This document shows positions 45,085 through 55,783 of a DNA stretch of 64,000 nucleotides, piece after piece. The DNA is from Anastrepha obliqua (Eukaryota; Arthropoda; Insecta; Diptera; Tephritidae). Each line of letters opens with the position of its first letter. Position 1 is the stretch's first letter. The notes beneath the pieces were generated by a model. The model was given only the letters and a program-made list of their open reading frames with translations, searched no databases and was not told where the DNA came from. The translations under genes and the position numbers were made by a program. The stretch is taken from contig NC_072897.1 of assembly GCF_027943255.1 (NCBI RefSeq), positions 17,732,044-17,796,043 of the forward strand, given 5' to 3'.

Positions 45085-45803
45085 TTAAACAGTATCTTCC
45101 ACTCGACTACTATTTGTTAATGAAAAGCTATTTAGCAAATAGATACTTTTACGTGAAATATAGAGACAAATACTCCAACATTCAACTCATGGAAGCCGGT
45201 GTACCTCAGGGCAGTGTACTAGGGCCTGTAGTATATATGCTGTACACAGCTTATATGCCGACATGATAGCAACCTTTGCAGATGACACCGTCCTATTGGC
45301 AACTCATAAAACCTTAGAAGCAGCAACAAACAAGTTACAACAGATTTTGAACAAAGTACTAACATGGTTTAACGCTTGAAGTATACAAATCAATAGTGAC
45401 AAAACAATTCAAGTAATTTATTCTTACAAGAAAGTAGGACATAAGAATCTGACAATAAACAATCACAAATCCCGATAGAGACCAAAGCAAGATACCTTGG
45501 AATGACTATTGACCCCACAGTTCTCTGAAAAGAACATATGTATTACGTTGAAAAGAAATGAGGTAAAAAAGAGAAGTTGTCTGTAAAATCGGTTTACTGA
45601 CGATAGTTTAACGTGACAACGTCATAAGAAAATACTGATGTAATGGTTGCACTTTTCAAAACAAAATTTTAATTTTATTTGTTTGATAGATATTTTGTAT
45701 GGATATAGAGAAGGAGGTAAGTGGAATCGCAATGGAAAAGGTCAAGTTACATTTAAACAAACGTGAAAAATGACGAAACATTTATCAAATTCATGAAAGA
45801 TGC

Positions 45804-45811
45804 ATGTTTAT
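45804..45811. repeat. 8-bp TSD (ATGTTTAT) left of the hAT-type MITE
   Basis: ATGTTTAT recurs at 46273-46280. Confidence 0.85.
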
Positions 45812-46272
45812 TAGGCCGGGTCGATTTGTGGGGAGGCAAAAAAATCGCCCATTGGTCTGTGAAAATCATATTCTAGGGATCAAAATAAGAAACTTTGCTG
45901 AAGGAACCATACCTCTAAAACGAATTCTGATGTCCCCCAATTTGGGTCGAACTTTTTAGTTCCTTTTCTAATGCAAAGGCCAAAAATTGTGATATTTTGA
46001 AATGATTGTATGGGGAACCCCACAGGGGAGTTCCAGGGGGTGTGCCACTGGCATGAGTGGATCGGCCGTCCAAAGTTAGTGGGGGTCGGTCATACATTAG
46101 GACTCGATTGGAGCACTCTAAATGGGTCAAAGTGGGATTTTTCGTTCGACCCAAATTGGGGGACATCAGAATTCGTTTTAGAGGTATGGTTCCTTCGGCA
46201 AAGTTTCTTATATTGATCCCTAGAATACGATTTTCTCAGAGCAACGAGCGATTTTTAAATCAACCTGCCCTA
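45812..46272. mobile_element. hAT-type MITE with about 130-140-bp TIRs
   Basis: 461 bp. The left end is TAGGCCGGGTCGATTT and the complement of the right end is TAGGGCAGGTTGATTT. The arms run to about 45950 and from about 46144, and an 8-bp ATGTTTAT duplication flanks it. It has no transposase. The TAGG end and 8-bp TSD fit hAT mobilisation (inference). The open frames across it are by-products of the inverted arms. Confidence 0.82.
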
Positions 46273-46280
46273 ATGTTTAT

Positions 46281-46974
46281 ATATGTACATATATTGGTAT
46301 ACAACATATCTTATAAGGTATGTGGTAAATATTACCATACATTTTTTCCTTCATATTATATAACTTTTCTAACCGCTGTGAGGTTTGTTTACAAAATCCA
46401 AAAGCCAAGCAGGTGTGGGAGTAAGCTGTGCGATCTAATTACAAACAGCCAGTAACGTGGGAGTGATTCAAGGGAATCATCAAACCTCTGTTTTAGCTTT
46501 GCAAGTGTGCAATGCGCTAACTTATATAATAATAAAGTAATATAATAATGAAAACATTACAACATCAGGTATTATTAACAATCAGTCGTCACTAATTATA
46601 AATTCGGTAAGGATGATGATGATACACTTGGTTTTATTTTAAATTCTTCAAGTAAATCAAATTAATAATAATCAATAAGAAGGCATATGCTAATACAAAT
46701 TTGTGAATTTATATACATATGCGCATATACATGCATATACATATATGCTCATTCAAGTAGGAGAGAGCCAGATGTCGAACGTTGCCGAATGCGGGGTCCG
46801 ATTGTGCTCTTTGTCGTTCGTTTCGCTTGCAGTTCAAGCAAGGTAACGACCAATGAGCAAGGTAACGACACATTTTTTCGTGCGTGCAGCCGGCTAAATC
46901 GAATTACAAGACGTTATCCCGTCAAAACATATTCCGACAACTACAGGTATATTGGCTACTTGGCAGGCGCTCGA
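46281..46974. other. Unassigned insert within Jockey LINE 3
   Basis: No supported gene. 46281-46680 is AT-rich. 46740-46975 is more GC-rich and contains a direct repeat AGCAAGGTAACGAC (about 46837 and 46857). Jockey RT sequence lies on both sides (to about 45640 and from 46975), so this DNA together with the MITE interrupted that LINE, or belongs to an unrecognised element. Confidence 0.4.
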
Positions 46975-47110
46975 AACTGTCATTGCTGATATAAATACAA
47001 AATTGTGATTGTGCCAAACTGAGCATACGGCATAGAAATCTTGGGAACTGAAAGTAAAAGTAACATTAACATTATTGAACGGCTACAATCAAAACTACAA
47101 TCAAGACTTG
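46975..47110 (+). pseudogene. Jockey LINE 3 RT C-terminal fragment
   Basis: Reads AYGIEILGTESKSNINIIER then LQSKL, the conserved thumb of Jockey RT, in one frame. It ends abruptly where errantivirus B copy 2 begins at about 47111. Confidence 0.65.
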
Positions 47111-47304
47111 GAAGATAGTTAAAGACTTCCTTGACTTTGGAAAAATATAAAAATTAGTTTTAATGAATTTAGTTTTTGGGTAGTTCTTAAATTATGTTAA
47201 TACTGGATTGGCTGCCAACATATTTGACAGTCGTATTTATATCTCATCCTACTGTTTTAGGTACACCACTTGTAGATTCGTTTCTTTGTTTGATGTTTAG
47301 GAAA

Positions 47305-47530
47305 AACATGTTTATCTCTTGTTATTCTTAAAATACATATGTTTACCTTTTGTAATTCTTAAAATGCATATGTTTATCTTTTGTTATTCTTAATATACAT
47401 ATGTTTATCTTTTGTTATTCTTAAACTACAGATGCTTATCTCTTGTTATTCTTAAACTACATATGTTTATCCTTTGATTTTCTTAAAATATGTTTATCTT
47501 TTGTTATTCTTAAAACACATATGTTTGAAT
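47305..47530 (-). repeat. Minisatellite in the errantivirus B LTR (copy 2)
   Basis: About seven units of roughly 31 bp (ATATGTTTATCTTTTGTTAT then TCTTAAA). Copy 1 (9420-9545) has about five. Confidence 0.78.
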
Positions 47531-47872
47531 TTGTTCAGCCCTGCATAATAACACTTAGAATTTACTTAATTATTATTATTTTATATTCCTATAATAGAAT
47601 ATTTGTAAATAGCAATGATAGGAGTTTAAGTTTTTATTAAATATTTGTTCGTATGATGTGGTAATATACATTAGTCAAATCGTGTCCTCACGATCTTCCT
47701 GCACTACGTACTTCTTGCAAAGACTGTCGCTTTTACAGCTGATGTTAGTCCTTAACACCAATATCTGGTCTCCTTGTTTTCTTTCTTTGTCTAGTTCCCT
47801 AGCTTAGACGTTGTAATGTTTTCTCCGATGCGTCTTTTAATTTTTTTACTGTGTCTTCCTTGCTGTATGTTA

Positions 47873-48244
47873 TTAGGTTAAAATGTATATCCTTTGATTT
47901 TTTTCTGTGACGGTATGGGTTGTGTTGTTAAATTCCTTTATAGCTATCCTAAAAAATAGCTGCTCGGTTGCTGATGTTGAATTCTTTATTTTTAATATTC
48001 TTGCCAATTCTGATATGGAATTGTGCGTTCGTTCTACCTGACCGTTTGCCTTTGATCTATATATTGGTGCATGTATTTTGTTGTTATTGTATTTTATACA
48101 CATTTGTTTTAACACTGGTGTATTCAGAAAACTTTCGTAATCTGTCATGAGTCGTTTACAGTTCGGAAAATTGTTGATAAGAATTTCTTCTACTCTTTTG
48201 TCCATTTCGGTTTTTGAGGCCAATTGTCTAATAGTTATGTATTT
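47873..48244 (-). pseudogene. Errantivirus B integrase core (copy 2), truncated by a LINE
   Basis: Reads TIRQLASKTEMDKRVEEILI, the second Asp (LMTDYES) and the Glu block (KANGQVERTHNSISELA), closely matching 8190-8560 of copy 1. The open frame starting at 48307 begins in LINE 2 sequence, so its first 20 or so residues are not integrase. The upstream part of the gene, with the first Asp, lies on the other side of the LINE at about 60596-60625. Confidence 0.78.
48236..48244. repeat. Left TSD (TATGTATTT) of I/LOA LINE 2
   Basis: Nine bases, repeated at 60587-60595. The flanks join into continuous errantivirus B integrase sequence as seen in copy 1. Confidence 0.85.
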
Positions 48245-48246
48245 CC

Positions 48247-48680
48247 GGGTATGTAATCCGGAGCTTCCTACACTGTCGTGGAAGGTCACAAAGCTGGACG
48301 ATCCCAAAGGTGAGTACCGACGCGCTACTTTCGTAGTCTGTAAGGACTCGGTGGACGCACTGGCGCGATCTGACGGTGTAGTAAGCTATGGGTTTTCGTC
48401 CATAACACTGAGGGTCTATAACAAGGACAAGACGTCTAATTTAAAGGACCCGGTTGGAGTTGAGATAGCCCCCCGGCGGAATCTGGCTCCGGTCCTAACA
48501 CTGCTACAGCGCTACGAAAGGCATCTGCTGACGGCAGTATCTCTTCCTTGTTAGATAGAGTACTTGATACTACTCTCACTGATGAAGAGGAGTTACTGGC
48601 GTCAGACTTAGATGATCTCAACAAAACGGTGGTGGAGAGGAAGCCCAGTAACCATGATGTTACGGGTTCTTCAAATTAAC
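48247..48680 (+). pseudogene. LINE 2 ORF1 C-terminal fragment (DUF4780-type)
   Basis: NPELPTLSWKVTKLDDPKGE then RATFVVCKDSVDAL matches the end of the LINE 1 ORF1 domain in style. A frame change near 48500 precedes the acidic tail (LDRVLDTTLTDEEELLASDL), which ends at a TAA at 48679. It is truncated at its 5' side by the insertion itself. Confidence 0.72.
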
Positions 48681-48689
48681 CTTCATCAC

Positions 48690-49364
48690 TCAAAGGTTGC
48701 GTCCGCCAACCTCATAATCCACCTGGCCAAAGGTGGACATCATATTGTCCTGATTCAAGAACCATGGGTATCACATCGACTTCTGTGAGGACTAAGGACT
48801 CAAAAATATAAACTTATGTTTGCTCGCAACAAAGGTAACCCTAGAGCGTGCGCACTAATAAGAAAAGGGATAAATGCTTTCATGCTCTCTAATTACAGTG
48901 ACACCGATCAATTGACCATTAGCCTGGAGTCGGGAAATGAACGGATGTGGCTATCTTCCTGTTACCTCGTACATGACCATGAGGAGCTACCGAGATTAAT
49001 ATTCAAAGATCTGGTAGCGCAGGCGCAGAAGCTTGGCGCAAATCTAATTATTGGTGCGGATGTAAATGCGCATCACGAGATATGGGGCAGTACTGATACT
49101 AACGCTAGAGGTGAGTGTCTCTTTGATTATCTGATAGGTACTAAACTACAGATTTGCAATAAAGGTAATAAACCTACTTTTGTCACTAGTAATAGACAGG
49201 AAGTGTTACACGCTACTTTTGCTTTTGGCTCCCTTATTAACAGAATTAAGAACTGGAAAGTTTTGGAAGAACATTCCTTCTCTGACCATAGATATATCTC
49301 TTTCGAGGTTAGTAAAAATCTACCGAAACCTAAGCCTGGTAGAAATATCAGGAAAACAGACTGA
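48690..49364 (+). pseudogene. LINE 2 endonuclease domain
   Basis: HIVLIQEPWV lies before a stop near 48788. The open piece 48816-49364 holds LSSCYLVHDHEELP, LIIGADVNAHHEIWGSTDTN and FSDHRYISFEV, the AP-endonuclease motifs in order. The piece ends in a TGA at 49362. The following RT piece is in another frame. Confidence 0.8.
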
Positions 49365-49412
49365 GAAAAGTAGGTAGATTGTATCGGGGTTACCCTAGGA
49401 ACATGTCCATTA

Positions 49413-50760
49413 GTGGTACCGCAAAGCATAGAAGGACTAGAAAATTTGGTGCACAAAATTACCTACAACATGAATGCTGCCTTAGCGGAAGCCTGTCTCA
49501 TAAGAAGACTGAGGGGTAAACGCAAGCCTAAGTGGTGGACGGTTGAACTAAGCAAGCTTCAAAAAACAAGCAGAAGCGCTTTTAATGAGGCAAAGAAAAC
49601 ACATCTCGCAGAAGATTGGAAAGATTATAAAGATGCTCTGAAAATATACAAGAAGAAAATCAGGAAGGCCCAAAGGCAATCTTGGAAATCCTTTTATGAA
49701 GAGGTTGAGGGGGCAACTGAGACCTCCAGACTTCGTAAGATTTTAGCGGGAAGTCCTCAAAATTGGGAACTACTACAGAAAAGTGATGGCACGTTCACTA
49801 CAACCCATAAAGAGTCTTTAGAACTTTTACTCGACACTAATTTTCCAGGCTCCTCAGACATTACTGAGCATGACATGGAAGATACAGTACACTGTCGTGA
49901 AGTCAGAATAGACGCTATATCTGAGGACCGGCTCTTATGGGCGATTGAAAGTTTCAAACCCTTTAAATCACCGGGTCCAGATGGTATTTACCCAGTGGAA
50001 CTGCAAAAGACCGCCGGATATCTAGCACACTGGCTGCTAGCAATCTTCAAATGTCGCTTTCTTTACGGTCATATACCTCTTAAGCGGAGACAAGTCAAAA
50101 TTGTTTTCATTCCAAAAGCTGGTAGAAACTCACATACCCATCCAAAAGACTTAAGACCGATATCTCTTTCTTCCTTCCTATTGAAAACTTTGGAGAGGTT
50201 GATAGAATTTCATTTAAGCCTAACTATAGATAGAAATCTTTTCTCTACGTCACAACATGCCTACACGAAAGGAAATCGGTAGAGACAGCTCTACATTACC
50301 TTATATACACGGCAGAGAGTTCACTGCACAAACAGGATTTTACTTTAGCCGCTTTCCTTGATATTGAAGGGGCCTTTAACAATGCTGAAGGGGGGCAATT
50401 ACTGCAGCACTCACTGATCTTGGGGTAGAACCGGGCTTGATAGGCTTCATTGGCAAAATGCTAAATAGCAGAATCATTGAAGCGGAACTAGGAGAATCGG
50501 TGCTCAGGAGATTGGTAAGTAGAGGTACACCGCAAGTTGGAGTCCTCTCACCGTTTCTATGGAACGCAGTTGTAAATAAACTCCTGTTAATACTGGAATC
50601 GGTGGGCTGTAAGGTGATAGTTTACGCCGACGATGTTGTCATTGCTGTCTCTGGTAAATTTGTATCTACATTAAGAGACCTAATACAAAATGCTCTAGAC
50701 ATACTTTCTAGGTGGGCAGGAAAGTGTGGTCTAGGACTCAACCCCTATTCTAATTTATTG
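49413..50760 (+). pseudogene. LINE 2 reverse transcriptase, frameshifted
   Basis: 49413-50282 has the linker (KPKWWTVELSKLQKTSRSAF), FKPFKSPGPDGIYPVELQK, RRQVKIVFIPKAGRN and RPISLSSFLLKTLERL. Frame changes around 50280-50400 still show motif A (AAFLDIEGAFNNA). From 50437 the frame is open again with motif B (SRGTPQVGVLSPFLWN) and motif C (VIVYADDVVIAVSG, about 50625). The thumb after CGLGLNP (about 50745) is partly deleted. The catalytic YADD is kept, unlike in LINE 1. Confidence 0.82.
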
Positions 50761-51819
50761 AATAAGGTGCAGAGATCAGCGGAATTAACAATATGTGGCG
50801 TCATGAAAACCACGCCATCCATGGCTTTGGATATCATACTACATCTGCCACCCCTAGATCCCTTCTGCAAATACTTAGCGGCCTGCTCCGCTTTAAGGCT
50901 CAAAGCGAGCTCACAAGGGAGGATTGTCTCACATGGACATTCAACCATCTTAGACTCCTACACGGATATACCCAGTGACTGTGATTATCACCCTCCCATT
51001 CTTTGCTTCGAAAGGAATTTCCTTATGAAAATCCCTTCTAGACTGGAATGGTTTGAAGAAGATCCAACACCCAACACACCCGTTAAGATCTACACGGACG
51101 GGTCTAAAATGGATACCGGTGTAGGATCAGAGTTATTTTGCGGAGAGCTTTCTATTAGTGAATCCTTTAAACTACCGGATCACTGTAGTGTTTTTCAAGC
51201 GGAAATAAACGCTATTCATGAAGCCTTAAAATGGCTAAAGATAAACAGAATATCATCAACGGATATCTGCATTCTATCAGACAGCCAAGCTGCCCTACGA
51301 GGCCTGGATGCATTCCAAAAAACATCAAGGAGTGTCTTACGTTGTCGCCAATCTTTAAATGAGATGGCCAAGCAATATTGTATAATCTGATGCTGGGTTC
51401 CAGGCCACAGAACCAGGGAACTGTAGGGCAGACCAACTTGCAAGAGAAGGCACCTGTATGCCAGACATAAGTAGTTTTAGGGACCTGTAAGCTTCTCATT
51501 AAGGACGCATTAATCAGGTCTACAAATCAAAGAGTTTTTAGCGTTAACACCTGTGAAATTGCTAGGCAAACATGGCCAAGGCTAAATTTACGTCTGTCCA
51601 AGAGTATTATAAAACTGAATAGACTTCAAATCAGGACATTAGTAGGGGCCCTCACAGGACATTGTCTCATAGGAAATCATGCAAAGAGATTAGGCGTTTA
51701 CACGCATGATTTCCGTCGTAGCTGCAGAAATGAGGAGGAGTTGGAAACAATTCAACACCTTTTTTGCACATGCCCAGCTCTAGCCAGAAGCAGGAACCAA
51801 TTTTTAAAATCCTACTTCT
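50761..51819 (+). pseudogene. LINE 2 RNase H and C-terminal Cys/His domain
   Basis: RNase H: KIYTDGSKMDTGVG (about 51085), FQAEINAIHEAL (about 51196), CILSDSQAALRGL (about 51270). The last block (CWVPGHR) is reached after a TGA at 51388 and a frame change. The terminal motif CRNEEELETIQHLFCTCPAL (about 51722-51781) is followed by the Helitron at 51820. The C-terminal end resumes at 60399 (GINNLLRFVKSSGWF, about 60430). Confidence 0.8.
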
Positions 51820-52096
51820 TCTACACTAATATTATAAAGAGGAAAACTTTGTTTGTTTGTTTGGTTGTAATGAATAGGCTCAAAAACTACTGGACCGATT
51901 TTAAAAATTCTTTCACCATTCGAAAGCTACACTATCCACGAGTAACATAGACTATATTTTATTTTGGAAAAAAATAGGGTTCCGTAAGATAATTGGATTT
52001 TTCGGACACAAACTGAAAAAAATCAACCAAATAAGTTAATTATTTTGCGTACGCTGCCTAAACTACAAAAGATAGAACCATAAAATGTTATAATTA

Positions 52097-54280
52097 CAGT
52101 TGTACCTCGGTTAACCGGACCTCTACTAACCGGGTACATCTGTTAACCGGCATGCTGTGTGTTTGATTTTATATCTCTATTAACCGTGCTTTACCTCTAT
52201 TATCCGTGCGGCGTATAATAACTTTTTTCAATTTAAGTGAATGTGCAAAGAAATAAAATTCGGGGATTCCCATTTTTTGTTTATGTAATAAGTTTGTATC
52301 AAACTTCATTTTCATTCATTCTGTAAGTGCAAAGAAATAAAATTCGGGGATTCCCATTTTTTGTTTTTATGTAATAAATTTGTATCAAATTTCACTTTCA
52401 TTCAGTCTGTAAGTGAAATTTGATCTCTTAACAGGTGCTTTTGTGAAAATGGCTCCATCAATAAGTAAACTGACAAAAAGAGCAAGAAAAGTTCTTTCAA
52501 TTAAAGAGAAAATAGAACTGATTAACGAATATCGCAAGAACCCATCCGTTCATTTTTTATCTGAAAAATATGGTGTTGGCAAACAAACTGTACGAGACTT
52601 AATAAAAAACAAAGAAAAAATTTTGAAATATGAATCGGAAAGTGATTCAATTCACGGTTTAAAAAATGGACATACTCTGAAAAAATCCGAAAATCCAAAG
52701 GTTGATTTTGCAACATATGAATGGTTTCGACAAGAAAGATTTAAGGGATGTCCCATTACAGGTAATATTACTCAAATCCAGACATCCACATAAACTGAAA
52801 ATTTCCTGCAATTTCTAGGCGAAATGATTACTGAGAAGGCAAAATATTTTCATGGTAAATTAAACATAAATTCCGAGTGTAAGTATTCATCTGGTTGGCT
52901 GGAAAAATTCAAAAATCGGCATGGAATTCGTAGGCTGAAATCCACAGGAGAAAAGGAGTGTGCTGATTATGTGTCTGCAACGATGTTTGTGGAAGACTTA
53001 AACGAATACATTAAAAATGAACAACTTACAACTGAACAAATTTATAATGCAGACGAAACCGGTCTATTTTGGAAGTGTTAGCCCCAAAATTCATTGGCGA
53101 GTGGTGATGAATATTCTATTGAGGGGTACAAAGAGTCCAAGGAAAGAATCACAGCTTTACTTTGTGCAAATGCAGCTGGGACTCACAAGTGTAAATTGAT
53201 GATAATAGGAAAAAGTGCTAATCCAAGATGTTTAAAAAATGTTAAATACATTCCTGTAGTTTATAAGTCTAATAAGAGAGCTTGGGTAACACAAGAGCTA
53301 TTTCTGGAGTGGTTTAACAACAATTTTGTACCAGAGGTAAGAGAACATTTACAACGCATTGGTCTCGAAAAGAATTGCAAAGTTCTTTTGCTATTAGACA
53401 ACTGTCCAGCACACCCGGATGTAAATGCAATGATATCTGATAATGTTACAGTAAAATATCTACCACCGAATTGTACATCTTTGATTCAGCCTATGGATCA
53501 AGGAGCCATTCGGAGTTTCAAATGCCAGTACCGTAAATTTATCGTGCAAAAACTTGTGGATTCTATAGTCGACACGAATTTGTTAAATCTTTGAACATTA
53601 AGTCAGCTTTATGGACAGCAGCGACTTCGTGGGATTCTGTAACCCCACGTGTTTTAAATAAAGTTTGGAATAACTTACTATCTCAATATGATGAAAATGA
53701 TTCAACTTTTAGTATTGAGATACAATCAGATGTATTAATACCACCTGGTTTTACAGCTGATGCTATCTCAAAGTGGATGGAGTGCGATATTGATGTCGCA
53801 CCGTTTGCTATTGTATCTGATGATGAAATCGTTAACATGGTCAATCAAACAGAAGAATATGAGCTTGAGTCAAATTCAGAGGAATCAGATGGAGGTAATA
53901 CGGTAGAAACCCCCACATTAGCTCAAGCAATAGAGGCTAGTAGTGTTTTGTTAAAGTTCTTAGAAAACTATACTGGTACAGGTATTTCAGAACCAGACAA
54001 AATACAAGTGTATCGCATACAAAGTCATTTACTTAAGGAACAAATGAATTCTAAAAGACAAACTACTTTAAACGAATATTTTAAATTAATATAAATATGC
54101 ATTTATGTACCTATATGTATGTATATTATATGAAAGTATATTATAAAAACAGTAATAAGATATGTATCTGTATTCATAAGTATGTTAATAGATGCAAATT
54201 TACATGTTCTTTTTAAAAATAAATAAAAATAATAAAATTTTTGAATATTTCAAAAAACCTCTTTCAACAGTGTACAACTG
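52097..54280 (+). mobile_element. pogo/Tigger-type transposon 1
   Basis: 2,184 bp with TA on both sides (52095-52096 and 54281-54282). The left end is CAGTTGTACCTCGGTTAACC and the complement of the right end is CAGTTGTACACTGTTGAAAG. Nine to ten terminal bases match and the rest is eroded. It holds one transposase gene with an intron. The flanking Helitron sequence reads TTATAATTA / TAATTGTAG across it. Confidence 0.82.
52449..54094 (+). pseudogene. pogo 1 transposase, one stop and one frameshift
   Basis: Exon 1 is 52449-52761 (MAPSISKLTKRARKVLSIKE): CENP-B-like HTH and the start of the Tc5-type HTH. A likely intron at 52762-52818 (57 nt, GTAATA...TTCTAG) restores the frame as PITG-EMITEK. 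In exon 2, YSSGWLEKFKNRHGI is followed by the catalytic Asp residues NADETGLFWK (about 53050), LLLDNCPAHP (about 53395) and IQPMDQGAIRSFK (about 53490). A TAG at 53079 and a frameshift near 53590 break the gene; the C-terminus (VLNKVWNNLL and the acidic tail) ends at 54094. All three catalytic Asp are kept, so decay looks recent. Confidence 0.82.
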
Positions 54281-54282
54281 TA

Positions 54283-54869
54283 ATTGTAGATCTTATAAAT
54301 ATCTACAAAAAGGTCCGCGACACACTATACCTATCTATGTCGAGTGAGGCACAACAACCACATTTTTATTTAAAAATCTTGAATTTTTTTTTTGGACTAC
54401 ATTTAAACGCTTTTATTTTACTCATGCTTTTTATCCTTATCAAAATAAATTATTTCATCAATAAGTACAGTTTATGTTGGTCTTTGAATGATTAAAATTG
54501 GACGTTTGGTTTTGAAGTTGTGGTGAAATTAAAATATTACGATTTCTGCTGCACGGCCCGTTGCGAAGTGGGCGTCACCAAGGCCAGGGGTGCGCGTGCG
54601 GGAGAGGGGTGTTTAGATCTATGAGTAAGGTACCCGCGCGGCTCAGACGCGAGGTCGGCTCCCTACGCAGCGGTCGTGCGCGAAGTCTAATAATTTTCAT
54701 GACATTTGTTTTAGATTTTGTTCTTAAAACTACACCTACGCAAAAGTTCTTCTCAGAGCTATACAATAGTTCTTTTCAGGGCTAACCAACAGTTCTTTTC
54801 AGGGCTAAACAACAGTTCTTTTCAGAGCTAGAATATTACACGCTATTAACGTTTTCTTAAACATTTGAA
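54283..54869 (+). other. Helitron 5' untranslated region
   Basis: No gene. A GC-rich island lies at 54550-54690. Near 54740-54832 a 22-24-bp unit (ACAACAGTTCTTTTCAGGGC-type) is repeated about four times. Confidence 0.5.
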
Positions 54870-55783
54870 AATGCCTAAGAGAGCCAGGTCTCAACTTTGT
54901 AAACATAGTTCTCAAGCACGAGCAGCAAAAATACGTCGTATAGGAGAATCTTCACCTGAACGTTCACAACGCCTTGTTGAAAAAAATCAGAGAAACTCGT
55001 GTACGAGAGTCGAGTGTCGAACGTTCGCAACGACTTGCGCAACAAAATCAGAGAACCTCTGAGTTACGTGCACGAGAATCGAGGCTGGAGAGTTCCCAAC
55101 GTCTTGCCGAACAAAGCTTGAGAACCTCTGAGCTACGCGCTCAAGAGTCGAGGCTGGAGCGTTCCCAACGTCTTCATGAACAAAATATAAGGACCTCTCA
55201 GTTGCGCGAAAGAGAGTCGAGTGTCGAGCGTTTGCAGCGACTTAGAGCTCAAGCAGAGAGACAGCAGTTGTCCACAAATAGAGTGCGCAATCGAATTTTA
55301 GCTAACAGGAACATACTGGCTTTCCGATATGATCCGCAGCTTGAATTTGCACAACAAGCGTCCGTCCAAATCGGAGTCATGAATAGGATCTGCTCTAACT
55401 GCTCTGCCAAGAAATGGGAGGACGAACCTAATGGTATGTGTTGTGCTTCAGGTAAAGTGTGTCTTCCTAACCTTCAGGAGCCGCCACAACCAATAAAAAA
55501 TCTTTTAACTAATGACCATCCATTATCTGGTCTTTTTTTAACAAACATACGTAAATACAATAGTATTTTTCAAATTACTTCGTTTGGCGCAAAAGAAATC
55601 AGGGAAGGAAATTTTATGCCCACTTTTAAAATTGAAGGACAGGTGTATCATCTCATCAGGCCAAAACCCACAGTTCCTGCAAATATATTTTATTTCGGAT
55701 GCAGACCAGTTATCATTGCGATCAAGCATCGCACCAACCTTAAAAATGGATTTAATTCGCGAATTACAGACCACTTTGAATAA
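54870..55783 (+). pseudogene. Helitron Rep N-terminal region
   Basis: Starts near MPKRARSQLC (54871). One frame slip near 54975 leads to the open piece 54974-55783. The first part is an Arg/Glu-rich repeat of about 22 residues (RSQRLAEQ...RTSELRARESRLE), four copies, probably helical. Then comes a Cys-rich segment (ICSNCSAKKW...CCASGKVCL) and the conserved Helitron lead-in (HPLSGLFLTNIRKYNSIFQI, GQVYHLI). It stops at 55783 and the frame is lost until about 56144. Confidence 0.72.

Larger units (their letters stand above)
32270..45490 (+). repeat. Tandem duplication, unit 2 (about 13.2 kb)
   Basis: Head-to-tail copy of 19331-32269. The offset is 12,938 bp at the left, falls to 12,883-12,884 after a 55-bp loss in Jockey LINE 2, and rises to about 13,221-13,223 because the piggyBac here is longer. 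Example substitutions: A/G at 19502 vs 32440, T/A at 22130 vs 35068, G/C near 26056 vs 38940. The unit ends where the Jockey LINE 3 RT continues into unique sequence. Confidence 0.9.
41929..45640 (+). pseudogene. Jockey-clade LINE 3 RT fragment, split by piggyBac (unit 2)
   Basis: Copy of 29045-32269 (motif A about 42140; motif B 45195; FADD about 45275). Here a stop replaces an Arg codon near 45376. The gene runs on past the duplication end into ARYLGMTIDPTV (about 45485-45520) and a decayed thumb to about 45640. A further RT end fragment lies at 46975-47110. Confidence 0.8.

Noticed and set aside
32270..45490. Independent insertion of the same elements in the same order
   Set aside because: Identical order, identical breakpoints inside elements and shared non-element spacers cannot come from separate insertions. 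A duplication (or misassembly) is the simple explanation.
46057..46455. 132-aa plus-strand open frame
   Set aside because: It runs across the hAT-type MITE arm and its flank. The reading frame is a by-product of the inverted repeat, with no domain.
48245..48307. Novel N-terminus of the errantivirus integrase (MGSSSFVTFHDSVGSSGLH)
   Set aside because: These codons are antisense LINE 2 sequence joined by the insertion at 48244, not part of integrase.
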